DNA of 6,219 nt from DSYF01 sp041181065 (GTDB lineage Bacteria > Verrucomicrobiota > Verrucomicrobiia > Limisphaerales > DSYF01), in assembly GCA_041181065.1 (NCBI GenBank), contig JBEGQI010000288.1:1-6219 (forward strand), written 5' to 3'. Positions 1 to 5,538 of this stretch are shown here, one piece after another. Made by a program: the position numbers and the translations under genes. Under the pieces are notes generated by a model. That model had not been told where the DNA came from and made no database searches. It saw only the letters and a list, made by a program, of their open reading frames with translations. Numbering within the stretch: the first letter of the stretch is position 1; each line of letters starts with the position of its first letter.

Positions 1-78
1 CGCCACGCTCAGCACGGACAGCGTGGCGCGCCGTTTGTTGCGCAGGGCGTTCTTGATGATGAAGCTGCTGATGGTCAT
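1..78 (-). CDS. ABC transporter permease, FtsX/MacB type (N-terminal 26 codons only)
   Basis: The ATG lies at 78-76 and the frame stays open to the window edge, so the gene is cut by the boundary. The 26 visible residues begin MTISSFIIKNALRNKRRA and continue TLSVLSVA. That is a short amphipathic cytoplasmic start, a basic Lys/Arg patch, then the beginning of a hydrophobic segment. This pattern is typical of the first transmembrane helix of FtsX/MacB/LolC-type permeases. The start codon overlaps the stop of the ATPase gene by 4 nt (ATGA), which indicates translational coupling, and the pair would form one transporter. This permease class often acts mechanically on periplasmic or membrane-anchored substrates rather than as a classical importer. 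The substrate cannot be told from this fragment. Confidence 0.8.
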   Translation of the reverse strand, partial: MTISSFIIKNALRNKRRATLSVLSVA

Positions 79-755
79 TTCAACAGCTCACCCTTTTCGA
101 GATGGATGCTCCGCGAACCGAACGCTGCAGCCTTGGGATCGTGCGTCACCATGATGACCGTTTTGCCAGCTTCACTGCTGAGGAGTTGCAGCACCTTCAA
201 CACTTCCTGCGCACTGTGGGAATCAAGATTGCCTGTGGGTTCGTCCGCCACCACAAGCTTTGGGTCCGTGACCAGCGCCCGCGCGATGGCGACACGTTGC
301 TCCTGTCCGCCGGAAAGCTGTTTGGGAAGATGGTGCGTCCGGTCGCCGAGACCGACGATACCCAGCGCATTCAGGACACGCTTCTTCCGCTCGCCGCTAC
401 CCAACCGCGTCAGCAGCAGCGGCAACTCCACATTCTCAAACGCCGTCAGCACCGGAATGAGGTTGAAAGTCTGGAACACGAACCCGACGTTCTGGTTCCG
501 CCAATCGGCGAGCTGCGATTCATTAAGCTTGGTGACGTCTACGCCTTGCACGAGACATTCGCCGCCGGTGGGCCGGTCGATGCCGGCGATGATGTGGAGC
601 AGCGTGGATTTGCCGGAGCCGGACGGACCCATCAGCGTGAGAAATTCCCCCGCCGCGATATCCAGCGTGATGCTATTCAAGGCCGTAACCTGAATCTCGC
701 CTTGCGCGTAGACCTTCGACAGTTTGCGGATGGTGACAATGGGTGCAGCGGCCAT
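75..755 (-). CDS. ABC transporter ATP-binding protein, LolD/MacB family
   Basis: This is a complete 226-residue ATPase that would power the permease encoded directly downstream. All core motifs are visible, numbered from the ATG at 755-753: Walker A GPSGSGKST (43-51), Q-loop Gln95 in GFVFQTFNL, signature LSGGQEQRV (147-155), Walker B ending VVADEP with Asp171/Glu172, D-loop GNLD, and switch His205 in VMTHD-like context (MVTHDP). Length and the DEPTGNLD stretch match the LolD/MacB/FtsE-like group that pairs with FtsX-type permeases. The frame can be extended to a GTG at 788, but the added 11 residues precede the usual start of the family, so I chose the ATG. No clear Shine-Dalgarno is seen. 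The stop overlaps the permease start (ATGA). It lies 58 nt downstream of the ligase-like gene, so it may be in the same transcript. The exported substrate is unknown. Confidence 0.93.
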   Translation of the reverse strand: MAAAPIVTIRKLSKVYAQGEIQVTALNSITLDIAAGEFLTLMGPSGSGKSTLLHIIAGIDRPTGGECLVQGVDVTKLNESQLADWRNQNVGFVFQTFNLIPVLTAFENVELPLLLTRLGSGERKKRVLNALGIVGLGDRTHHLPKQLSGGQEQRVAIARALVTDPKLVVADEPTGNLDSHSAQEVLKVLQLLSSEAGKTVIMVTHDPKAAAFGSRSIHLEKGELLK

Positions 756-813
756 AAGTGCCCGCAACAGATAGTGCAGAAGTGCCACGTTGGCAACCGG
801 CGCCCGGAAAAAA

Positions 814-2298
814 TCAACGCCGCTTGCCGCCCGCCACGGTCAGGATGACGCACAGGAGCAGGAACACCCACGTCACGGAATAGACCCGGAACGGATAATC
901 CCACCGCGCCTGCAGCAGGCAACCCGCGAGCGCCAGCCATAACATCCATTTGAACCGGGAGCTGGACTGGATGGGCGCCCTGAAAACAGAGTGTGCGAGG
1001 ACAGTGATCAGCGCCAAGAGGATCAAGCCAAAGCCGACCCAGCCGAAAGTGAGCAGCAACTCCAGCCAGTCATTGTGCAATTGCGCCGGCCAGTATTCGT
1101 CATGCGACTGACGGTAGATCTGGAACATGTGCTCAAAGGTGCCCGGTCCCGTGCCAAAGACCGGATGGTCGTGCGCAATGAGCCGGGCGGTTTGATACAT
1201 GGCCTCGCGGGTTGCATATCCGCCGCCTATCTCAGAAAGCCGGTCACTCAAACTGCTGCCGCCAAAATACCAACCCACCGCAAGCGCGATCAGACAGATG
1301 GCAAAGACAGAAAGTTTCAACAAACCGCTGGCACGCCCCTCGGTGAAGAAAACAATCATCGCTCCGCCAAGCATGAGAATAGCTGTGAGCGCCCCAGCCC
1401 GGCTCGTGGATATGATAGGACCAGCAGCGATGACCACGGCGCAGACCAGCAAAGCGTGCCGGTGCCAGAAAGAACTGTGTCGCGCTGCTTCAACTCGTTG
1501 GCGCCACCACCACAGTCCAAGCGCCACCGGCCAGACGAGGTTCAGGTATTGCGCAGCATTTGAACGGTAGGCGTAAGGACCAAACTCACAATTCCCCCAC
1601 GGGTTGACCTGCGGCAGGACCAGAAAGAGCAGTTTGTCAGTCCCACTCAGGCGCTGGATGATGCTCTCGACGGAGACCAGCGCAGCGTTGAGGCACAGCC
1701 ACCACAGCAGCAGTTGAAGCCGCGCCGGAACGGAGCGAATGGCGCGTTCTCCGGACCGAGCGCGCCGCGCCTCTTCCGCCGACATGCCCAGGAGCCAGTC
1801 GCGAACGGCCCAGAACGCCGCAGCGTAGGCCACGTATTGGATCACGGAGCGCCACGTTTCAGCGCGATGATAGGTGTGCGGAAGCCACGCGATGTAATCG
1901 CGATAGTCCAGCGTAAGCGTGATGGGATTGTAATCCGCACGCGCGTTCACCGCGGCCACCACGCAGTAACCCAACAGGCCCAAGGTGAACGCCATCAGGA
2001 CAACCGTCAAAACCCGGCTACCGGAACAACCAAATCCGTCGGTAGTGTCAAAACGCAGCGGTTGATGTCCCGCAAAGCGTCGGACCCAAACCTTAAACGC
2101 AAAGAGAGCTCCCAGCACTGCCGCGCAAAAATTCATCAAGCCGATGCTCCACGGCTGCGTCGTGCCAAACGCCCACGGCATGAAGACCACCATGAAAAGG
2201 ATCACGCCGCCGGAGAGCAGATCAGCCCGTTCGAAGAGCAGAATCATCGGCAAGGTCAGCCGAGCGCGACTGGAATGAAGATCGCCCTGCTCCTTCAC
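814..2298 (-). CDS. O-antigen ligase / Wzy-like polytopic membrane protein
   Basis: This is a 494-residue integral inner-membrane protein with about ten or more hydrophobic segments. Motifs fit the O-antigen ligase (Wzy_C) superfamily: STSRAGALTAI at about 297-307 with Arg300, then a large periplasmic loop containing FGTGPGTFEHMF (381-392) and QLHNDWLELLLTFGW (406-420) with His408, directly followed by more membrane helices. Members polymerise or ligate lipid-linked glycans at the periplasmic face, and some glycosylate proteins. The exact reaction cannot be told from sequence alone. The start is GTG at 2298, overlapping the exosortase stop by 4 nt (GTGA), so the two are probably translationally coupled. 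No Shine-Dalgarno precedes it. Because exosortases usually sit beside exopolysaccharide genes, a role in surface polysaccharide assembly or in glycan attachment to sorted proteins is a reasonable inference. Confidence 0.85.
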   Translation of the reverse strand: MKEQGDLHSSRARLTLPMILLFERADLLSGGVILFMVVFMPWAFGTTQPWSIGLMNFCAAVLGALFAFKVWVRRFAGHQPLRFDTTDGFGCSGSRVLTVVLMAFTLGLLGYCVVAAVNARADYNPITLTLDYRDYIAWLPHTYHRAETWRSVIQYVAYAAAFWAVRDWLLGMSAEEARRARSGERAIRSVPARLQLLLWWLCLNAALVSVESIIQRLSGTDKLLFLVLPQVNPWGNCEFGPYAYRSNAAQYLNLVWPVALGLWWWRQRVEAARHSSFWHRHALLVCAVVIAAGPIISTSRAGALTAILMLGGAMIVFFTEGRASGLLKLSVFAICLIALAVGWYFGGSSLSDRLSEIGGGYATREAMYQTARLIAHDHPVFGTGPGTFEHMFQIYRQSHDEYWPAQLHNDWLELLLTFGWVGFGLILLALITVLAHSVFRAPIQSSSRFKWMLWLALAGCLLQARWDYPFRVYSVTWVFLLLCVILTVAGGKRR

Positions 2299-3989
2299 GG
2301 TGTGGCTGGCGTTGAAGGTTGCACGCGGACAATCGACTGCACCAGCGCCGTTACCCGGGAATGAACTTCCTCAGCGTCCGCGTTAGACCAAATGGCAATC
2401 TCCAACGAGCGCTGACCACGATTGCGCCGCCCTTCCAAGACCGGCCGCAATCGATTTTGGTAGGTGAGTCGTTCGGTGGCATTGGCGCTGCCGGAAAAGC
2501 CATCCTCCCACAGGCAATAATAGACCCAGAGCCCTTCATTCGCGGCGTGATAGACATCGAATGGCAACGCGAGATCGCCAACGGGAATAGTCCGTGACTC
2601 CAAACCGCCGGCCAGCTTGTGCCCGGCCATGGTGAGGCAAACTTCCGGCGTGTGACTCCGCGCGAGGTGCACTGCAACGCGGCCCGGATCCCAGCGCAGA
2701 AAGATGATCTGCGTCCGCATGTCGCCAACCGGCCAGATCGCATTACGCCCTTCATCGAAGCGCAACATGCGATTCACGTTTTCGGAAAAGGGTATTTCGC
2801 GGTAACCGGCGGTCTGCGCTGGACACTCCACGGTCCAAGTCGGCCCGGCCACCACCGTTGACTCATGGCGCCCATACCACGACTGAACGAACACCTCGCA
2901 GGCCACCAGCCAGACAATCAATGCGAACGAGGTCAGCATGCCAGCACGCGCGCGGCCAGAGGTCGGGCGGCCAGCTCCGGCAAGCGGTGCATCAACTGTT
3001 TGCCCGGCGGCGTCTCGCAGCGAAACCGACGACACTCTGGAAAACTTCGCCGCCACAGCCCAGACGCCGAGAAAGCAGCCCACGAGAATGATAATGCCCG
3101 CCGGGTCGTGCCATTGTGCGATAGCCGCCGTCCCTTTCGAATCGGCCACGGCGACCAACAGCACCGTGCGCGCAAGATTGAAGAAGACGGCGAGCGCAAA
3201 CCCCACGAAGACCAGCGCCGCGCGACGACGGACCGACAGCCGGTAATACGCCCCAAGAAACAAGCCGATCATCAGACACGCCTGCAGCGAGCGAATGCCG
3301 CTGCACGCATCCTCAACGCCCACCAGCCCGGTCCCGATTTCGATGACATTCCCGTGGCAGATGGCCGGCACACCCGCCAAGTTCAACAGCTCAGCCGCCG
3401 CCGTAGCGTTGAACATGGCGAGCCACTGAATGACAGGGGCCTCGATCACAGTGGGCCAAGGCACGGCGACCAAGAAAAACAAAAGTGGAAAGCGAAATGC
3501 GGAAAGCGGAATTCCCACACGCGCCAAAACGGCAAACGAACTGCCCACCGTGATCAGAGCCAACGCCCAACTCACCAGACGCCACTCGGGATTCGCCTCC
3601 TGCACGAGGCGCGTCGGCAGATAGGCCAGCGCGAGAACAGCGAGAAGAAGCGGCACGGCAAAGCGGATGCCAGAAAGCGACGGAGTGACGGTGGCCGAAG
3701 TTGCCGCCGTGCGACACGCGCGCCAAAGAAGAAACCCGCTGATGAACGGCACCGCCCAACCGTAGTTATATTGCGGGTTCACCGTCCATTCGACCCGCAG
3801 ATGATCAATCAACGTCCACCACAGGAAGACAAGCGGCAACCAGTGGAGCGCCGCGAGCATGGCACCGGGACCCGCAGCAGGCGTCGGCCGCGACGCAGAT
3901 GCGTTCGCGGCAGCGGAACCCGAGTTGGCAGGAGTGTCAGCCAAGCGCCAGAGGCTAGACAGGCCGGATGGCTGATGTCCAATCGCCAA
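2295..3989 (-). CDS. Exosortase with fused C-terminal EpsI-like domain
   Basis: This 564-residue inner-membrane transpeptidase-like protein belongs to the exosortase/archaeosortase family, which recognises and processes proteins with a short C-terminal sorting tail. Residues 45-315 hold about eight hydrophobic segments with the family's active-site set: Cys229 in DACSGIRS, Arg274 in FNLARTVLL, and His294 in WHDPAG. A further membrane helix (about 351-368) leads into a periplasmic EpsI-like domain (about 370-555) with HTPEVCLTMAG (446-456) and YCLWEDG (491-497). In many genomes EpsI is a separate protein; here it is fused. The start is uncertain. The longest frame begins at TTG 3989, but its first residues lie in a DNA repeat shared with 5297-5403. 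A TTG at 3944 or the ATG at 3860 (Met44, just before the first helix) would also keep all domains. It overlaps the ligase-like gene by 4 nt. The exosortase subtype and the target tail are not determined; no tagged substrate gene is visible. Confidence 0.92.
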   Translation of the reverse strand: MAIGHQPSGLSSLWRLADTPANSGSAAANASASRPTPAAGPGAMLAALHWLPLVFLWWTLIDHLRVEWTVNPQYNYGWAVPFISGFLLWRACRTAATSATVTPSLSGIRFAVPLLLAVLALAYLPTRLVQEANPEWRLVSWALALITVGSSFAVLARVGIPLSAFRFPLLFFLVAVPWPTVIEAPVIQWLAMFNATAAAELLNLAGVPAICHGNVIEIGTGLVGVEDACSGIRSLQACLMIGLFLGAYYRLSVRRRAALVFVGFALAVFFNLARTVLLVAVADSKGTAAIAQWHDPAGIIILVGCFLGVWAVAAKFSRVSSVSLRDAAGQTVDAPLAGAGRPTSGRARAGMLTSFALIVWLVACEVFVQSWYGRHESTVVAGPTWTVECPAQTAGYREIPFSENVNRMLRFDEGRNAIWPVGDMRTQIIFLRWDPGRVAVHLARSHTPEVCLTMAGHKLAGGLESRTIPVGDLALPFDVYHAANEGLWVYYCLWEDGFSGSANATERLTYQNRLRPVLEGRRNRGQRSLEIAIWSNADAEEVHSRVTALVQSIVRVQPSTPATP

Positions 3990-4057
3990 ATGAGGACGAG
4001 AATCGGTCCAGAACCGGACCGAAATCTTCGGACCGGCTCAAGCACCATAGCGCTCGC
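3950..4057. repeat. Diverged direct repeat, copy A
   Basis: This segment matches 5297-5403 in the same orientation. By eye, the first 48 columns align without gaps with 38 identities (3950-3997 against 5297-5344), and the last 16 columns align with 15 identities (4042-4057 against 5388-5403). The middle needs small gaps and is weaker. The repeat spans three things on the minus strand: the last codons and stop of the 4038-4448 gene, the short spacer after it, and the first codons of the longest exosortase frame. Its distance from copy B is about 1.35 kb, and the HTH and unknown genes lie between. It could be a remnant of segmental duplication or a member of a dispersed repeat family. Confidence 0.8.
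4014..4036 (-). terminator. Hairpin immediately after the unknown gene's stop codon (possible weak terminator)
   Basis: Ten-base arms CCGGACCGAA (4014-4023) and TTCGGACCGG (4027-4036) pair with one A-A mismatch (T-T when read on the minus strand) around a 3-nt loop. The hairpin begins one base after the stop codon at 4040-4038. There is no real T-run after it on the minus strand, so classical intrinsic termination is not well supported. The structure may instead attenuate or protect the RNA between the cassette and the exosortase gene. The corresponding part of repeat copy B has lost most of the pairing. Confidence 0.3.
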
Positions 4058-4448
4058 GGAACCACTTACGAAAGCTCGGCGCCTGACGGGTCGAAAAGCC
4101 ATAACGCTCCCGCCAAATCCGAGCAGCAATCTCGCTTACCGATGTGGGCGTGCTGCCATAAACCCGGGCCAAGGCTGCGTCGATTTCGCGTTCATCGGAA
4201 ATCATTTGCACCGTGTCACGGTAGTAACGGTCCGCATGCGGTCCATACACGTGCGGCTCCTGCCGGGCGGCCTTTTCGACGAGACGAACATAGCGTTCCA
4301 AATGCTGGCACGCTTGGGCGAAGTAGTCGGGCGGCCGGAAGGCGCGACCGTCCAACCGCCGGGTGAGGCAGCGGACGACGCGAACCGTGAGCCGACGATT
4401 CAACGGGCGATCAAGACGAGTAGTCAGAACGTTTCGATCTGACGGCAA
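4038..4448 (-). CDS. Unrecognised charged protein, second gene of HTH cassette
   Basis: I do not recognise this family. The frame gives 136 residues from a TTG at 4448, ending at TGA 4040-4038. It is soluble-looking, Arg-rich, and has no signal peptide or membrane segment. Visible features are a basic N-terminus, a probable helical core around FAQACQHLERYVRLVEKAA (about 43-61), a Tyr/Asp-rich stretch near HADRYYRDTVQMISDERE, and an aromatic basic end finishing WFRERYGA. The start is not resolved. No ATG or GTG is available. The frame remains open for 16 more codons upstream to a TAA at 4499-4497, and those codons also read plausibly (RHTVVRTWFK), so a frameshift or an unusual start is possible. 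It follows the HTH gene by 92 nt on the same strand and is probably co-transcribed. The last codons lie in repeat copy A. Coding status is likely but not certain. Confidence 0.55.
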   Translation of the reverse strand: MPSDRNVLTTRLDRPLNRRLTVRVVRCLTRRLDGRAFRPPDYFAQACQHLERYVRLVEKAARQEPHVYGPHADRYYRDTVQMISDEREIDAALARVYGSTPTSVSEIAARIWRERYGFSTRQAPSFRKWFRERYGA

Positions 4449-4494
4449 TTTGAACCAAGTGCGGACAACCGTGTGACGCGAGACCCACGAGGAA

Positions 4495-4512
4495 CTTTAC
4501 CGTTGCTTTACC
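4495..4512. repeat. Pair of CTTTACC heptamers 11 nt apart
   Basis: CTTTACC occurs at 4495-4501 and again at 4506-4512 (GGTAAAG when read on the minus strand), an 11-nt period close to one helical turn. The pair sits between the HTH gene's stop and the unknown gene's start. Each minus-strand copy carries a TAA, and the one at 4499-4497 closes the upstream frame of the unknown gene. It could be a small operator or chance; nothing else supports a function. Confidence 0.35.
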
Positions 4513-4540
4513 TTTTCTTCACCATGAATGCACGCGCGGT

Positions 4541-4951
4541 TCACGGCCGCCACTCCTGAACCTCTTCGACGTATTCCCCCGCCGGGATGTCCTTCACCGG
4601 CGTGATGAAGGTGCCCCCATCGAGATCGCGGTCCAACTGGCGCTGGAGGCTTTGTTCGAGGGCGAACAGGCGCGCGGTGGAGAGTTGCGCAAGGTCGCGC
4701 TTGGCGAGCTCTTCACGCACGCGGGCCAACTGCTGCAGGGTGGTGTTGACGCGGGCTGGGCGGGATTGACCGATCCGTTCGCGCAGGTCATCCAGCTCGA
4801 TGGTGCGATGATTCTGGATCTCGAAACGGAGCTGACGACTCCATTCGATGAGCGTGCTTTTCGCGACGCCCAGTTCGGTTGCGATGCGTTTGAACGGCTG
4901 CCCTTGGGCGCGACGCTCGACAAATTTCTGACGGAGTTCAGGACTGTGCAT
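4541..4951 (-). CDS. Helix-turn-helix protein with coiled-coil tail (transposase-OrfA / terminase-small-subunit-like)
   Basis: This is a 136-residue DNA-binding protein by sequence. Residues 1-42 form a helix-turn-helix: ELRQKFVERRAQGQPF, then KRIATELGVAKSTLIEWSRQ, with the typical IA-ELGV-KSTL-EWS spacing seen in transposase OrfA proteins and phage terminase small subunits. Residues about 50-110 are heptad-like and rich in Leu, Glu, Arg and Gln, so probably a dimerising coiled coil. The tail (116-136) is short and acidic, with ITPVKDIPAGEY and EWRP. No catalytic domain is present, and I see no transposase OrfB beside it. It more likely binds DNA as a regulator or as the small partner of something else. 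The start is ATG 4951-4949; an earlier ATG at 4965-4963 terminates after three codons. No Shine-Dalgarno is seen. A hairpin lies 18 nt upstream, possibly its own operator. It is upstream of the unknown 4038-4448 gene in the same direction. Confidence 0.8.
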   Translation of the reverse strand: MHSPELRQKFVERRAQGQPFKRIATELGVAKSTLIEWSRQLRFEIQNHRTIELDDLRERIGQSRPARVNTTLQQLARVREELAKRDLAQLSTARLFALEQSLQRQLDRDLDGGTFITPVKDIPAGEYVEEVQEWRP

Positions 4952-4968
4952 AACTAGTCATTCATCGT

Positions 4969-4998
4969 GGGGCAGATCGCGGTGAACTGCGATCCCCC
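4969..4998. promoter_or_regulatory. Inverted repeat just upstream of the HTH gene start
   Basis: GATCGC (4975-4980) and GCGATC (4989-4994) form a perfect 6-bp stem with an 8-nt spacer. GGGG (4969-4972) and CCCC (4995-4998) extend it with a 2-nt bulge. It ends 18 nt before the ATG of the HTH gene, so as DNA it is a good candidate for a dimer-binding operator, and as RNA it would form a leader hairpin. Autoregulation by the HTH protein is inferred from position only. Confidence 0.45.
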
Positions 4999-5110
4999 GG
5001 TTCCTGCGCCCCGGTGCGCCGACCACCAAGGACGGAGACACGCACACGGTCGCGCTGCGAGTTGTAACACAGGTTTTAGACCGGAAGAGAGCCTCCTTAA
5101 GGACGAAGCG

Positions 5111-5159
5111 CACTACTCGCGCATACTCGCCCACTACTCACGCACGCATGCGCCACTAC
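5111..5159. repeat. Imperfect 21-22 nt tandem repeat, about 2.3 units
   Basis: CACTACTC begins at 5111 and 5132, and CACTAC at 5154, giving spacings of 21 and 22 nt, close to two helical turns. The first two units also share the following CGCA after one differing base. A palindrome CGCATGCG lies at 5145-5152 within the second unit. The array is about 160-210 nt upstream of the HTH gene start. It is too short and its units too close for a CRISPR array. It could be a set of protein-binding sites. Confidence 0.45.
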
Positions 5160-5296
5160 ACCAGCAAAGATTTCAGCAAAAAAGATTGACGCAAAAAAGG
5201 GATAGACGGAGAGCAGAATGCAGAAAGTAGAAATCTGAGGGGGCGAAACTCAGGAAAGCGGGGAGGAAGATTTAGAGGCAGACGGGAAAGCCGAGA

Positions 5297-5403
5297 AGAG
5301 GCGGGACAGGGAAGATGGCCGATATCCAATCGCCAATTGAAGAATGGAACGGCCTCAAAGCGGACCGGAATTCTCGGATTGGATCACGCACCACAGCGCT
5401 CGC
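5297..5403. repeat. Diverged direct repeat, copy B
   Basis: This is the counterpart of 3950-4057 in the same orientation. On the minus strand it contains GAG CGC TGT GGT GCG TGA (5401-5384), reading ERCGA-stop. The equivalent place in copy A reads ERYGA-stop, which is the real end of the 4038-4448 gene. Upstream of those codons I see no further clear similarity to that protein, so copy B is either the last trace of a decayed gene copy or an element that only includes the terminal codons. The hairpin seen in copy A is degraded here. Copy B lies 136 nt downstream of the first exosortase gene's stop. Confidence 0.75.
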
Positions 5404-5538
5404 CGACGAGTTGATGCATAGGAACGGCGAGACACGCCAGATGCGTTGGCGGAGAGTGGCTGCGGTCCCAAGGCAGGAGAGAAGGACTAAGGCACGGAGT
5501 CTGGCGCGGCAGGAGAAGCGGAGACGGGAGGAGTATGA

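Larger units (their letters stand above)
4952..5538. other. 587-nt non-coding stretch between exosortase gene 1 and the HTH gene
   Basis: No convincing gene is present on either strand; the open frames are short and have low-complexity Arg/Ser/Glu composition. From the HTH side it holds: a hairpin at 4969-4998; a mixed-composition stretch to about 5105; 21-22 nt repeats near 5111-5159; two GCAAAAAAG tracts at 5176-5184 and 5191-5199; a purine-rich plus strand from about 5200 to 5310; repeat copy B (5297-5403); and a second purine-rich tract from about 5465 into the end of the upstream gene. The promoter of the HTH gene should be here, but I cannot name convincing -35/-10 boxes. Confidence 0.6.

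Noticed and set aside
102..848. 248-codon plus-strand frame opposite the ABC ATPase
   Set aside because: The minus strand carries every ABC ATPase motif here; the plus frame is Arg/His/Gln-rich without a domain.
2865..4442. 525-codon open frame on the plus strand, antisense to the exosortase and unknown genes
   Set aside because: Its composition is dominated by Arg, Pro, His and Gln with no recognisable domain. It lies opposite a gene with clear exosortase motifs, and long antisense frames are expected in GC-rich coding DNA.
4541..4951. Complete insertion sequence
   Set aside because: Only an HTH protein is present. There is no DDE/DEDD transposase, and the flanking repeats are direct, long and diverged rather than terminal inverted repeats with short target duplications.
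5092..5105. Strong AAGGAGG Shine-Dalgarno-like sequence on the minus strand near 5093-5101
   Set aside because: No start codon follows at a usable distance and no open frame begins there.
5111..5159. Possible CRISPR-like array
   Set aside because: There are only about 2.3 imperfect units with a 21-22 nt total period, no spacer-length gaps and no cas genes.
5176..5199. T-tracts on the minus strand as an intrinsic terminator for exosortase gene 1
   Set aside because: No GC-rich hairpin directly precedes either T-run on that strand.
4967..5230. Plus-strand frame of 87 codons in the gene-free stretch
   Set aside because: It has no domain and a biased composition rich in Arg, His and Gln, and it crosses the hairpin and the short repeats; no supporting start signal.
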